From Adhaeribacter aerolatus (GTDB lineage: Bacteria; Bacteroidota; Bacteroidia; Cytophagales; Hymenobacteraceae): 64,000 nt of DNA. The position numbers and the translations under genes were made by a program. The notes under the pieces were generated by a model. It saw nothing but the letters and a program-made list of their open reading frames with translations. It was not told the DNA's origin and made no database searches. The stretch is taken from assembly GCF_007991635.1 (NCBI RefSeq), contig NZ_BJYS01000004.1:124001-188000 (forward strand), in the 5' to 3' direction. Shown piece by piece: positions 7,562 through 16,790 of the stretch (positions are counted from its first letter, which is position 1; each line of letters starts with the position of its first letter).

Positions 7562-8458
7562 TTATACCGTGTCGGTAAAGCTTTTTTGTACTTTGTTGAA
7601 AGTAATAACCCCAATGAGTAGAATAACCAGAGTTACAACAAAACTGTAGCCCAGGTACCCCCAGCTAAAGGTACCCGAACCCAGAAAACCAAACCGGAAA
7701 GTTTCCACAATTGAACTCATGGGATTAGCTAAAACCAGCCACTTGTACTTTTCCGGAATGCTGGAAATAGGATATATCACCGGCGTGGCGTACATGAGCA
7801 ACTGAATGCCAAAAGTCAGCAGCATAGCCAAATCGCGGTACTTGGTGGTTAAGGCGCTAAATATCATCCCTAACCCTAATGATAGCAACCCCATGCTTAT
7901 TACCAGCACAGGAGTCAGTAATACATACCCATTAGGTTGAATAGCGTCATCGGTTAATAAATAATAAAGCCAGACCACCAGAAATAAAGCCATTTGAATA
8001 CCAAACCGAATTAAGTTAGAGATAACTATCGACAAGGGCATGGTTAGCCGGGGAAAATACACCTTGCCGAATATCTGGGCATTAGTGGTAAATACGGTGG
8101 AGGTAGCCGTTAAGGTAGTCGCAAAATAATTCCAGACCGTAACCCCGGCCAGGTAAAACGCCAACATAGGCAAACCATCGGTCGAGAGCTGTGCGACATT
8201 CCCAAATATTACGATAAAAGTTAATGTAGTGAGTAAGGGTTGAATGAAAAACCAGATAGGCCCCAGAATGGTTTGTTTGTAGGTAGATACAAAATCCCGC
8301 CGCACAAACAACATCACTAAATCCCGGTAGCGCCACACTTCCCGCAGTCCTAGATCCAACAAGTTAGTTTTTGGTTCAATAACCTCCGTCCACTCTTCGC
8401 CTACTGTTTTATTCGTTTGCTTCACTTCCGGAACCGACAACGCTTTTGCTGTTTCCAA
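7562..8458 (-). CDS. wzm: Wzm: ABC-2 permease of the glycan exporter
   Basis: A 298-residue inner-membrane permease of the ABC-2 polysaccharide-export family. A cytoplasmic N-terminus ends in the amphipathic LREVWRYRDLVMLFVRRDF segment typical of Wzm, followed by about six hydrophobic helices (for example GPIWFFIQPLLTTLTFIVIF and the last VVTLVILLIGVITF). It pairs with Wzt to move the finished glycan across the inner membrane. It is the first gene of the operon and has a good Bacteroidota -7 box at 8583-8590. Codon use and GC match the chromosomal background, unlike the AT-rich genes from the end of wzt onward. Confidence 0.92.
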   Translation of the reverse strand: METAKALSVPEVKQTNKTVGEEWTEVIEPKTNLLDLGLREVWRYRDLVMLFVRRDFVSTYKQTILGPIWFFIQPLLTTLTFIVIFGNVAQLSTDGLPMLAFYLAGVTVWNYFATTLTATSTVFTTNAQIFGKVYFPRLTMPLSIVISNLIRFGIQMALFLVVWLYYLLTDDAIQPNGYVLLTPVLVISMGLLSLGLGMIFSALTTKYRDLAMLLTFGIQLLMYATPVIYPISSIPEKYKWLVLANPMSSIVETFRFGFLGSGTFSWGYLGYSFVVTLVILLIGVITFNKVQKSFTDTV

Positions 8459-8582
8459 TCTGATTAAAATTTATTCTCTACTTCCTTAAACCTTGACAAA
8501 AGATGCATTTAGCTTATCTTCAGACACCTTTATCTCACCTAATTACTCTAATTCCAATAGAGTGCTTTTACGTGAGCCGCCG

Positions 8583-8590
8583 CAAAGGTA
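8583..8590 (-). promoter_or_regulatory. Candidate -7 box for the wzm operon
   Basis: On the minus strand this reads TACCTTTG, an exact match to the Bacteroidota -7 consensus TAnnTTTG, about 125 nt before the wzm ATG. I see no convincing TTG at the -33 position. The same box form occurs before gmd, ugd and the tRNA in this window. Confidence 0.55.
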
Positions 8591-9130
8591 GTACATTTTC
8601 AGTAAAAAAAGTCTGAACCTCCCTTAATACCGATTACTTCCCCGTTAAATACTAAGTATTGAAGCAGTAAAAACTGGAAACATTCATTTTGGACTTGAGG
8701 ATTGTATTGATAACTACACTTTATGATAGTTGAAACACACATTAATTATGAAAGTTGATATTTTTTTTAAACTGAATATCTACCTAATTATACCCTGTTA
8801 GCATTCTAAGGTTGATTAAAATAAACTTTTATAAAAATTCAAATATAGTGTTACTTAATTTTATTCTATACGTATAATAATTGGTTTATTTAATATAATA
8901 ATTTAGCTTTAGGATTGTATAGAATTAATATATTTTAAATTTAATAATAAATTGCTTATGCATAAATAAAATTACAGAACTATGCCCATTTAAGTATCAG
9001 ACTAGATACTTAGTAATACGCTCTCCCACCCGTATGGACCTACTTTATTAAGTATTTAAATATTTGACTGCTGGTCCAATATGTTAGAAGAAAACCTATA
9101 AATCACACAAACAAAAATTAAAACTGATGT
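8591..9130. other. AT-rich divergent intergenic region
   Basis: This lies between the divergently transcribed wzm operon and the lectin/SprB-repeat gene. It is very AT-rich from about 8700 to 9000 and has no plausible ORF. I found no exact TAnnTTTG box ahead of the plus-strand gene and no clear repeat. Confidence 0.6.
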
Positions 9131-10987
9131 ATGAAAATTACCACCAAGTGTTTATTTAGTTTATTTCTTTTATTTTTACTTTGTTATGGGGCTCATGCCC
9201 AAAGTTTCTGCGTTCAGGTTGCTAATAATGACCAGATTGGTCCGGTAAACAATAACAATAACCTGTCCTTTTCATTGGCGGCTTTAACTGGTAATGATGC
9301 AGAAGCCCTGGCTTTAGAAAGTTTTACGCAGCCGGCCAGCGGAACCCTAACCTTTGATGCCGCTACCCAAATGTTTACTTATACCCCGGACCCGGGTTCA
9401 AGTGGCCCCATGACCTTCACTTACACTTTAACAAGAGAACCGGACACCCGCCTGGGCGCTCCGTTGATGATTAACGGCGAGGCGCATTATTATGAGCAAG
9501 TTCAGGTACAACCTAATATAACCTGGCAGGACGCTATGGCTCAGGCTGCTTCCAAATCTTATAATGGGCAGAAGGGTTATTTAGCAACTGTAATATCAGC
9601 CCAGGAAAATGAACACATCCGGCAAATGCTGCAAAATGCTTCATTGGGGGTTCGCGCCTGGTTAGGGGGAAGTGATGCGGCACAGGAAGGTACATGGCAG
9701 TGGGTTACTGGTCCGGAAGCAGGTATGCCTTTTACTTACAGCAACTGGACACCAGGAGAACCGAACAATGTTGGTGATGAAGATTACCTGATGCTGGATG
9801 TGACTGGCCAGTGGAATGATTTAAGCAATAGTGGAAATCCTGCGGCCGGTTTCGCTCCTAATATCTTTTTTGTAGAATATGGCAGTTCTGAAAACTGTGC
9901 AGCCGGTTTAACCGCAGCCGTTTCTATAATGGTTAACGAGCCTATCCCGAACGAAGGAAATGGCTGTAATTTAGCTTTAACAACTACCACCATGCAGGCG
10001 GAGCCCTGGTGGCCGATGTGGGGCGTCATGAACGGGGCCGGTTCTATTGACTTAACCGTTACGGGTGGTACTGCTCCTTATACTTATAAGTGGAATGCCG
10101 GGGTAACGACCCAGGATGTATCGGCGGCTTCGCCGGGCTTGTATACCGTAACTGTAACCGATGCGACCGGCTGTAGTGCCATGACCAGCGTATACGTGGG
10201 TCAGAAAAATAATCCAATGATTTTAACTTCTTCACATATAGATGCTACCGCGGGTGGCGGCATGGACGGCTCGGTTAATTTATCGGTCATTGGCGGTACC
10301 GGCCCTTATACCTTTATGTGGAGCAACGGGGCTACTACCGAGGATTTAACCATGGTTGCAGCGGGCACTTATACCGTAACCGTAACTGATGCGATGGGTA
10401 AACAAGCCATGACCTCGGTAATGGTAGGCGAGCGGGGTGCACCTTTAACCCTTTCGGTTGCGCACCAGAACGTGATGCGGGCCGGTGGTTACGGCTCCAT
10501 TGATTTAAGCATTATGGGAGGCGTGATGCCGTACAGCATTCAGTGGAATGCCGGTTCGCGGAACGAAGATTTACCGCAGGTAACACCGGGAATGTACATG
10601 GTAACCGTAACCGATGCCACCGGGGCTACTGCTACTGCTTCGGTAAATGTTTCGGGCTTTGGTATGCCGGCCATCGCGGGCAGAAGAGGAGAACCCGGCC
10701 AGGAAATCAGCCTGAACCCGGTGAAAGCAGCCGGTTTGCTGGCGTATCCGAACCCGGCTACCGATCGGGCTACGGTTTCCTTTAACCTGGCCGCAGGCGG
10801 TAATTACACCCTGGATTTATATGACATCCGCGGGGCGAAAGTGAAAACCATCGCCAGCGGCAAAGGTCAGCCCGACGAGCAGTTGTCAGTTGAATTGAAT
10901 GCCCCAGACCAGGCAAAAGGTGTTTACCTGATTCGGTTAGTAACGGATAAGGAGGTATTAACCAAACGGATTCTGTTTAAAAGATAG
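9131..10987 (+). CDS. Secreted C-type lectin / SprB-repeat protein with T9SS C-terminal sorting domain
   Basis: A 618-residue exported protein. Residues 1-23 are a signal peptide ending in AHAQ. A tandem Ig/cadherin-like domain (about 25-105) ends in FTYTPDPGSSGPMTFTYTL. A C-type-lectin-like domain (about 110-255) has the EPNN and WND calcium/sugar-site motifs. Three SprB-type repeats follow (about 290-355, 368-433, 440-507), each with PYTYKWNAG or similar and a YTVTVTDA ending. Residues 535-618 are a type A T9SS sorting domain (YPNPATDRATVSF, then GVYLIRLVT). The family is carried across the outer membrane by T9SS, then released or anchored. I infer a role in surface adhesion or glycan binding. 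It stands alone, with a terminator just downstream. Confidence 0.88.
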   Translation: MKITTKCLFSLFLLFLLCYGAHAQSFCVQVANNDQIGPVNNNNNLSFSLAALTGNDAEALALESFTQPASGTLTFDAATQMFTYTPDPGSSGPMTFTYTLTREPDTRLGAPLMINGEAHYYEQVQVQPNITWQDAMAQAASKSYNGQKGYLATVISAQENEHIRQMLQNASLGVRAWLGGSDAAQEGTWQWVTGPEAGMPFTYSNWTPGEPNNVGDEDYLMLDVTGQWNDLSNSGNPAAGFAPNIFFVEYGSSENCAAGLTAAVSIMVNEPIPNEGNGCNLALTTTTMQAEPWWPMWGVMNGAGSIDLTVTGGTAPYTYKWNAGVTTQDVSAASPGLYTVTVTDATGCSAMTSVYVGQKNNPMILTSSHIDATAGGGMDGSVNLSVIGGTGPYTFMWSNGATTEDLTMVAAGTYTVTVTDAMGKQAMTSVMVGERGAPLTLSVAHQNVMRAGGYGSIDLSIMGGVMPYSIQWNAGSRNEDLPQVTPGMYMVTVTDATGATATASVNVSGFGMPAIAGRRGEPGQEISLNPVKAAGLLAYPNPATDRATVSFNLAAGGNYTLDLYDIRGAKVKTIASGKGQPDEQLSVELNAPDQAKGVYLIRLVTDKEVLTKRILFKR

Positions 10988-11030
10988 CTAATGCTTTGCC
11001 GCTTCTGAGTTTTAAGCGGTACGCACGGAT

Positions 11031-11058
11031 AAATCCCCAGCCAAATGGTTGGGGATTT
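11031..11058 (+). terminator. Intrinsic-type hairpin after the lectin/SprB gene
   Basis: AAATCCCCAGCCA pairs with TGGTTGGGGATTT across a loop of two bases, with one G-U pair, 43 nt after the stop codon. The 3' side runs into a T-rich stretch (TTTATATTT). Position and shape suit a rho-independent terminator. Confidence 0.75.
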
Positions 11059-11159
11059 ATATTTACAGGCAGCGATATACCACCCTGTAAATGAAGTAAT
11101 CTAAGCTTCAACCACAATGGTAGGCTTTTTCATCTGTTTATCTTTTGAAAGATTCCATC

Positions 11160-11410
11160 TTTCAATGGTCTAGTGCTACCTGTTTGCACCAGTCTAAGAA
11201 GCCTCCCGGCCGGCGGGCCCCGTTTGGCCACTCGGGCTGTCTAAGCTTGTTTTCCTCCTACGTCGGAATGCTAAAGCACCACAACCTTAGAAGGCCCTCA
11301 TCGTCCAAACTGATGTAGTATGCGTTTAGCTACTGCCCCACCAGGTTCAATCATCGATTAATAAGCCTCCGCCACAAATCCATTCCATAATGTTCCGGTT
11401 CGGCCGAACT
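11160..11410. other. Unassigned GC-rich intergenic stretch
   Basis: It contains a markedly GC-rich patch around 11203-11225 (CCGGCCGGCGGGCCCC) inside AT-rich surroundings. No ORF of convincing quality and no tRNA-like fold is visible. It may be a decayed gene end or a repeat whose other copies lie elsewhere. Confidence 0.35.
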
Positions 11411-11431
11411 CCTTCCCTGATTCAGGGAAGG
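11411..11431. repeat. Short perfect palindrome (REP-like)
   Basis: CCTTCCCTGA pairs with TCAGGGAAGG around one central T. It is followed by the GC-rich TGCCCGGAGGGCGGAAGGG. The form suits a small intergenic palindromic repeat rather than a gene-specific terminator, since no gene ends here. Confidence 0.5.
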
Positions 11432-11596
11432 TGCCCGGAGGGCGGAAGGGTTAAGCTCATCCAGAAGAAAAGTGAAGCCCCATCACACAGGCGAAAACCA
11501 GCAAATACACTGAAGAAAATAAAATACCCTTGGACAGATATAATACCAAATCACAGGAATTCTATTCCATAAAAGGTAAATTAATGCTACCCAACC

Positions 11597-11655
11597 CTGT
11601 CATTCTGGAAGCTTCCATTGCCTTACCTAATCAATAGATTCTTCCAGAATGACAG
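11597..11655. repeat. Inverted repeat of the TCATTCTG family (copy 1)
   Basis: Left arm CTGTCATTCTGGAAG (11597-11611) is matched perfectly by CTTCCAGAATGACAG (11641-11655). Outer ACCCAA/TTGGGT arms extend it. A related, larger element with the same TCATTCTG...AGAATCT ends lies at 16791-16895. Confidence 0.7.
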
Positions 11656-11850
11656 ACAGTAGATTGGGTAAGTTATTTATATCACATTAACTAGCGTACT
11701 ATGGAATCAGCTTAAGATGATTTGATTTAAATTAACCTTAACACCAAACGAATGCCAGGGCTGGATTATCGCTGGAAAAAACCTCTTTGGAGGTGGTATT
11801 ATATATTTTAGTAAAGACTCGAAGTTCCTTAGTTAACCTTCTCTCTTACA

Positions 11851-11940
11851 GCCCTGAAGGGGCAAAATATCCCAGCCCGGGGTGCAGCCCTGGGGAAAAA
11901 CAATTACACCAATAAAGCCCTGAATGGGCGGAATATTAAC
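11851..11940. repeat. Interspersed repeat with CAGCCC-GGGTGCAGCCCTGGGG core (copy 1)
   Basis: It starts GCCCTGAAGGGGC, continues through CAGCCCGGGGTGCAGCCCTG and repeats a GCCCTGAATGGGCGGAATATT unit. A second copy of the same layout lies at 16496-16690. I see no coding sense in either. The rest of the 10988-12172 gap holds only the other sites listed here. Confidence 0.65.
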
Positions 11941-12102
11941 CAGAATTTACCTCCTGAGAATTGCTGTTAGGGCTTTCAGCGCTTAAATGATAATGTATGC
12001 CCTTTCGATAAGCTTAACCCCTCATTGATATAGGACGGCCATAGGGAACTAGCCTGTCCGTAACTTACACGCCTGTTTTTCCAGGAAGGTATGGCGTTGT
12101 CG

Positions 12103-12144
12103 GTAAAAAAATAAAACCGGAAAGCTTTATGAACTTACCGGTTT
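12103..12144 (-). terminator. Terminator of fcl
   Basis: Read on the minus strand, AAACCGG and CCGGTTT form a stem, followed by TTTTATTTTTTTACC. It lies 29 nt beyond the fcl stop, the right place for the end of that transcript. Confidence 0.65.
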
Positions 12145-12172
12145 CAGACGAAGGATCCTGCGGTTTTTCCTA

Positions 12173-13114
12173 TCAGGAAATAGGTTCGGCCTGAAAAACG
12201 GATTCCGTTTCGTACACTTTACGAATACCGGTTTCCAGGTTGGTGGTATACCGCCAGCCCCAGGCAGCGAGTTTGCTGACGTCCATGAGTTTGCGGGGCG
12301 TACCGTCGGGTTTGGTGGCATCCCATACAATCTTTCCTTCGTAGCCCACTACCCGCTGAATCAGTTCGGCCAGTTCTTTGATGGATACATCTTCGCCGGT
12401 ACCGATGTTGACCAAGCCGGGTTCGTTGTAGTTTTGCATGAGGTAGTAACAGGCATCGGCTAAGTCGTCGGCGTGTAAAAATTCGCGTTTGGGCGTACCG
12501 CTGCCCCAAACTTCTACGGTGGGCTGATTACTGATTTTGGCTTCGTGCATTTTGCGCAGCAAGGCCGGCAGCACGTGGGAGTTGTTCAGGTCGTAGTTAT
12601 CGTTCGGCCCGTACAGGTTCGTAGGCATTACCGAAATAAAATTACACCCGTACTGGCTCCGGTAGGCATCGCACATTTTAATGCCGGCAATTTTGGCAAT
12701 GGCGTAGGGTTCGTTGGTGGGCTCCAGTTCGCCGGTCAGCAAATACTCTTCTTTTAAAGGCTGCGGCGCCAGTTTGGGGTAAATGCAGGAAGAACCCAGG
12801 AACAACAGTTTTTTCACGCCGTGCAAGTAACTCTGGTGAATCACGTTGTTCTGAATCATCAGGTTATCGTAAATGAAATCGGCCCGGTAAACATTGTTGG
12901 CCTGAATGCCCCCTACCTTAGCCGCCGCCAGAAATACATAATCCGGTTTTTCCGCGGCAAAAAAATCCTGAACCGCCAGGGTATCCCGCAAATCCAGTTC
13001 CTGGGAAGTGCGGAAAATAAAATTGGTGTAGCCTTCGGCTTTTAACTTCCGGTAAATAGCAGAACCAACCATGCCCCGGTGGCCGGCTATATAAATACGC
13101 GCTTCTTTCTCCAT
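12173..13114 (-). CDS. fcl: GDP-L-fucose synthase
   Basis: A 313-residue short-chain dehydrogenase/reductase that epimerises and reduces GDP-4-keto-6-deoxy-D-mannose to GDP-L-fucose using NADPH. Evidence: the family-specific [10 protein letters not shown] nucleotide loop (11-20), LGSSCIYPK (residues 106-114, with the catalytic Ser and Cys), Y137xxxK141 in EPYAIAK, and the late [16 protein letters not shown]. Length is normal. It follows gmd, which makes its substrate, after 79 nt that contain a hairpin, so it may be transcribed partly apart from gmd. The product is a common donor for surface glycans and may feed the glycan made by the wzm-wzt operon. Confidence 0.95.
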   Translation of the reverse strand: MEKEARIYIAGHRGMVGSAIYRKLKAEGYTNFIFRTSQELDLRDTLAVQDFFAAEKPDYVFLAAAKVGGIQANNVYRADFIYDNLMIQNNVIHQSYLHGVKKLLFLGSSCIYPKLAPQPLKEEYLLTGELEPTNEPYAIAKIAGIKMCDAYRSQYGCNFISVMPTNLYGPNDNYDLNNSHVLPALLRKMHEAKISNQPTVEVWGSGTPKREFLHADDLADACYYLMQNYNEPGLVNIGTGEDVSIKELAELIQRVVGYEGKIVWDATKPDGTPRKLMDVSKLAAWGWRYTTNLETGIRKVYETESVFQAEPIS

Positions 13115-13153
13115 TTGCTTTTGGCCTTTTAGAGGGCCGCCTTTGTACTTAAA

Positions 13154-13188
13154 GAAACCCGGCCGGTTTCAGAAACCAGCCGGGTTTT
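13154..13188 (-). terminator. Hairpin between gmd and fcl
   Basis: AAACCCGGC/GCCGGGTTT with an inner GGTTT/AAACC stem, ending in TTTCTTT on the minus strand just after the gmd stop. It may terminate or attenuate read-through from gmd into fcl. Confidence 0.55.
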
Positions 13189-13193
13189 AAAAT

Positions 13194-14312
13194 TTATTCG
13201 TGGTAATTAAATATTTTATGACCGCCTTCCATCAGGTAGGCATCCCGCTTAAACAAGGCCACATCGGCTTCGATCATATCTTTTACCAGGGCCGGCAAAT
13301 CATATTTGGGCTCCCAGTTTAATTTAGTCTTGGATTTGGTCGGGTCGCCGATAAGTAGTTCTACTTCGGTGGGACGGAAATAAGCCGGGTCTACGGCAAT
13401 TACTTCTTTGCCTACAGGTAACTGGTACTCCGGGTTTGTGCAACGTAACACTTTAGCCGTTTCGGTGGCGCCTTCGCCTTCAAAAGCCAACTCAATACCC
13501 AGTTCCTCAAAAGTCATGCGCACAAAGTCACGCACGGTGGTGGTAATACCGGTAGCAATCACGTAATCTTCGGGGGTATCCTGCTGCAGAATTAACCACA
13601 TGGCCTCAACATAGTCTTTGGCGTGGCCCCAGTCGCGTTTGGCATCCAGGTTACCTAAATAAATTTTATCCTGCAGCCCCAGCGCAATACGGGCCGCACC
13701 GCGGGTAATTTTGCGGGTAACAAAGGTTTCGCCGCGTAACGGTGATTCGTGGTTAAACAAAATACCGTTGCAGGCATACATGTTATAGGCTTCGCGGTAA
13801 TTAACGGTAATCCAGTAACCGTATATTTTGGCTACGGCGTACGGCGAACGCGGGTAGAAAGGGGTTTTCTCGGATTGCGGCACTTCCTGCACCAGCCCGT
13901 ACAACTCGGAGGTAGAAGCTTGGTAAATGCGGGTTTTCTCAGTAAGACCTAAAATCCGTACGGCTTCGAGGATACGCAAGGTACCCAGGCCATCTACGTT
14001 GGCGGTATATTCCGGCGTATCGAAACTCACCTTCACGTGCGACATGGCTCCGAGGTTGTAAATTTCGTCGGGCTGTACCTCCTGGATAATGCGGATAATA
14101 TTGGTGGAATCGGTTAAATCACCGTAATGCAATTTAAAACGAACGTCGTTCTCGTGTAAATCCTGGTATAAATGGTCGATGCGGTCGGTGTTAAAAAGCG
14201 AGGTTCTTCTTTTTACCCCGTGCACTTCATAGCCTTTCTCCAAAAGCAATTCGGACAAATAAGCCCCATCCTGACCGGTTACACCGGTTATTAAAGCAAC
14301 CTTTTTTTTCAT
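13194..14312 (-). CDS. gmd: GDP-mannose 4,6-dehydratase
   Basis: A 372-residue extended SDR enzyme that turns GDP-D-mannose into GDP-4-keto-6-deoxy-D-mannose, the first step to GDP-L-fucose. Visible are the nucleotide loop GVTGQDG (10-16), the ASTSELYG active-site strand (132-139) with Ser/Glu, Y158xxxK162 in RSPYAVAK, and [18 protein letters not shown], which is diagnostic of Gmd. It is upstream of fcl on the same strand and preceded by a well-formed Bacteroidota promoter (14407-14440). Length and sequence are typical. Confidence 0.96.
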   Translation of the reverse strand: MKKKVALITGVTGQDGAYLSELLLEKGYEVHGVKRRTSLFNTDRIDHLYQDLHENDVRFKLHYGDLTDSTNIIRIIQEVQPDEIYNLGAMSHVKVSFDTPEYTANVDGLGTLRILEAVRILGLTEKTRIYQASTSELYGLVQEVPQSEKTPFYPRSPYAVAKIYGYWITVNYREAYNMYACNGILFNHESPLRGETFVTRKITRGAARIALGLQDKIYLGNLDAKRDWGHAKDYVEAMWLILQQDTPEDYVIATGITTTVRDFVRMTFEELGIELAFEGEGATETAKVLRCTNPEYQLPVGKEVIAVDPAYFRPTEVELLIGDPTKSKTKLNWEPKYDLPALVKDMIEADVALFKRDAYLMEGGHKIFNYHE

Positions 14313-14406
14313 TTAATTTTTATCGTCTATTATAATTTCAATTCGGAAAGAACACCGCCTGTATTTTACCAAGGCAAAAAGCCTCCCCTTCTACGTAATA
14401 CCGCTG

Positions 14407-14440
14407 CAAAAGTACGCGGTTAAGTATAATCATTGGCAAA
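14407..14440 (-). promoter_or_regulatory. Candidate Bacteroidota promoter of gmd
   Basis: On the minus strand TTTG (14437-14440) is followed after 22 nt by TACTTTTG (14407-14414), matching the -33 TTTG and -7 TAnnTTTG elements. It lies about 95 nt before the gmd ATG. Confidence 0.65.
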
Positions 14441-14724
14441 ATTCTTTCCGGATGTTCTTTTTTATCTATATAGCGAAATAACAATATTATTTTAAGATAA
14501 AAAACATTTTATATAAGCTTTTTTATAAAGTTTAAAAAAGCCAACGGGTATTTTCCCCTTCTGCCTAATTGTAGCACTTACGTTGCCTATTATTGCCCAA
14601 GCCCTGGTTATCGTTAAAACGTTTTCTCACTACAGCCTCAATCAACAGCAGGTAGCTAATGCGTTTTAATTTCACAAGCCCTGTTCCGTTTACCGAAATA
14701 GCTGAATCTACTTATATCACTGAA

Positions 14725-14844
14725 AATGCGCTTAAAAACAAGTTTTGGTCCTGTTGAGCTTATCGAAGGATCTATTACAGCATTATAAATCAAATTTCAC
14801 CTATTTCGACAAGCTCAATGTGACTACAATAATGTAAGCGCATT
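14725..14844. repeat. Inverted-repeat element with AATGCGCTTA ends (copy 1)
   Basis: Ends AATGCGCTTA (14725-14734) and TAAGCGCATT (14835-14844) are perfect reverse complements. Inside are CCTGTTGAGCTTATCGAAGG and TTCGACAAGCTCAATGTGA, also roughly inverted. Its right half is nearly identical, in reverse orientation, to the left half of the element at 41348-41470. It looks like a MITE- or REP-like mobile repeat. I see nothing else in the 14313-15169 gap apart from the gmd promoter. Confidence 0.7.
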
Positions 14845-15169
14845 AACGTATTGATAATCGTAGTATATATAAAAGTAATAGATTCTTTACCAGGCTCAAG
14901 TTGACCAATCGGGTATCCTTAAGCACCATTAATATTTATTATAGTCTTAAAATACCCCTTTTTCCCCTGATAATCAGGTGAGCCTTTACTATCATAAATA
15001 GTTGGTTAGCATTTAAAAGCGGTGATAACACCTTTAATGGCGCGAGAGAATGCTACAATCAGAAATACTAAACCGCTTCCTACTTTAACTTACTACCTTT
15101 AAAGCATCAAAATTACTTTTTTAACAAGCATCTAAAAATCAATCTATTTATTCCGGAAAACCTATTGGT

Positions 15170-16279
15170 TTATAGCTGGTTAAAGAAATTTATAATTTCG
15201 GTGCAAATGTAATCTGTTTTTTCCTGAGTTAAACCGGGCCAAAGCGGTAAACTTAAACCGGTCGCCGAAATTAAATTAGCTATTGGAAAGTCTTCGGGGG
15301 CAAAACCCAGGTATGCGTACGCTTTTTGCCGGTGCGGTGGTATGGGGTAATGAATAGCCGTACCGATCCCCTTTCCAGCTAAATATTTTTGTAACGCATC
15401 CCGCCGGGGCGTCCGGATCATAAAAATATGGTATACGTGGGTAGCACCGGGTGCAACCACGGGCAACACCAGATCGGGCAAGTTGCTGAGGTGGGCCTGG
15501 TAGCGGCCGGCTATAGCCTGCCGTTCTTCGTTCCACTTGTTTAACCAAGGCAACTTCTGACTTAAAATTGCCGCCTGGAGTTCATCGAGACGGGAATTTA
15601 CGCCTAAAACTTCGTGGTGGTATTTTTGGGAAGATCCGTAATTTTGCAGAAAGCGGGCTTTTTCAGCTAATTCGGGACTATCCGTAGTAAGCGCACCCGC
15701 ATCGCCCAGGGCTCCCAGGTTTTTTACCGGGTAAAAACTGGTGGCATTCAGGTTCCCGAAGCTACCGGTAGGCCGGCCTTTAAAAGTGGCGCCCTGGGCC
15801 TGCGCATTATCTTCAATTACCTGTAAATTAAATTCGGCGGCTAAAGACATAATCGCCGCCATATCGCAGGCCTGCCCATACAAATGAACCGGAATAATGG
15901 CTTTGGTACGGGAAGTAATAACTTTCCGGATGGTTTCGGCTGTAATGTTATAAGTTCGTTCATCGGGTTCTACGGGTACAATATTCGCGCCCACCGCCGA
16001 AACCGCCAGCCAGGTAGCAATAAAGGTATGAGAAGGCACGATTACTTCGTCGCCGGGGCCAATAACCAAAGCTTTCAGGGCAATTTGCAGCGCATCAAAG
16101 CCATTACCAACACCTACACAATATTTAGTATTCGAAAAAGCGGCATAAGCTTCTTCGAATGAACGCAGGTAATTACCCAGAATATACCACTTAGAATCGA
16201 AAACCGCCGCCATGGCCGCCAGTACCTGCTCCCGGATGAGAGCGTTCTGCGCGTCAAAAGATAAGTATGGTACTTGCAA
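15170..16279 (-). CDS. DegT/DnrJ-family sugar aminotransferase, paralogue of the FdtB-like enzyme
   Basis: A 369-residue PLP-dependent sugar aminotransferase. It aligns without gaps over its first 190 residues with the enzyme at 2535-3641, including Lys186 (SFYPVKNLGALGDAGAL) and VIEDNAQAQGA. It therefore probably also makes a 3-amino-3,6-dideoxy sugar nucleotide. Unlike its paralogue it stands alone: 857 nt separate it from gmd and 801 nt from the UDP-xylose synthase gene, both gaps full of palindromic repeats. It also has the higher GC of the surrounding chromosome. It could be the ancestral chromosomal copy, with the 2535-3641 gene arriving with the AT-rich cassette. Confidence 0.8.
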   Translation of the reverse strand: MQVPYLSFDAQNALIREQVLAAMAAVFDSKWYILGNYLRSFEEAYAAFSNTKYCVGVGNGFDALQIALKALVIGPGDEVIVPSHTFIATWLAVSAVGANIVPVEPDERTYNITAETIRKVITSRTKAIIPVHLYGQACDMAAIMSLAAEFNLQVIEDNAQAQGATFKGRPTGSFGNLNATSFYPVKNLGALGDAGALTTDSPELAEKARFLQNYGSSQKYHHEVLGVNSRLDELQAAILSQKLPWLNKWNEERQAIAGRYQAHLSNLPDLVLPVVAPGATHVYHIFMIRTPRRDALQKYLAGKGIGTAIHYPIPPHRQKAYAYLGFAPEDFPIANLISATGLSLPLWPGLTQEKTDYICTEIINFFNQL

Positions 16280-16495
16280 GGTTGTATTGGAGCTGATGAA
16301 AGTAATAAGCTAAACTGTAAATGGAAGTTGATACAGAAATGAATTCCGGGATAAACTACGATTTTTGATTGGTGAATTGCAAAAGCAGTGATTAGAAAAT
16401 ATCATCATCAGCTTATATTATTAAAAATTTAATCGGCTAAATTAACCTATAATGCATAACCCTGAACGCTTATACCAGAAAAGAACTTTTGTGAA

Positions 16496-16690
16496 AGCCC
16501 TGAAGGCGCGACCTATCTCAGCCCAGGGTGCAGCCCTGGGGAAATAAAAGCAAATCACCACACGCGGAATATTAATGACAACCTCTCACCAAGCAATTAC
16601 GCCCTTTAAAGTATAATAATGCTTATTCTCTTCGATGGGTTTCATCCATCGCTGATATATTACGCCCCTTTGGGGCTGATTTGTTGTAGA
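16496..16690. repeat. Interspersed repeat with CAGCCCAGGGTGCAGCCCTGGGG core (copy 2)
   Basis: It begins AGCCCTGAAGGCGCG, has the same core as 11851-11940 and ends with TTTCATCCATCGCTGATATAT followed by GCCCCTTTGGGGCTGA. Several nested palindromes suggest a structured, mobile intergenic repeat. A reading frame crosses it on the minus strand but has no protein-like character. Confidence 0.65.
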
Positions 16691-16790
16691 AGTTGGTTGC
16701 CTATGCTGCCAAACAAAATATTCACTATGGCTTATACCAAATAGTAAATATACTGTTCCATAACAGCATAACAACCTGCTTTTCTTACTT

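Noticed and set aside
11390-11572. 60-residue plus-strand ORF
   Set aside because: It is mostly the translation of a short palindrome and a GC-rich repeat; no protein-like character.
15170-16279. UDP-4-amino-4-deoxy-L-arabinose aminotransferase (ArnB) for the DegT-family gene
   Set aside because: ugd and a decarboxylase gene are nearby, but the protein is collinear with the FdtB-like enzyme at 2535-3641, the decarboxylase is of the UDP-xylose synthase type, and no other arn gene is present.
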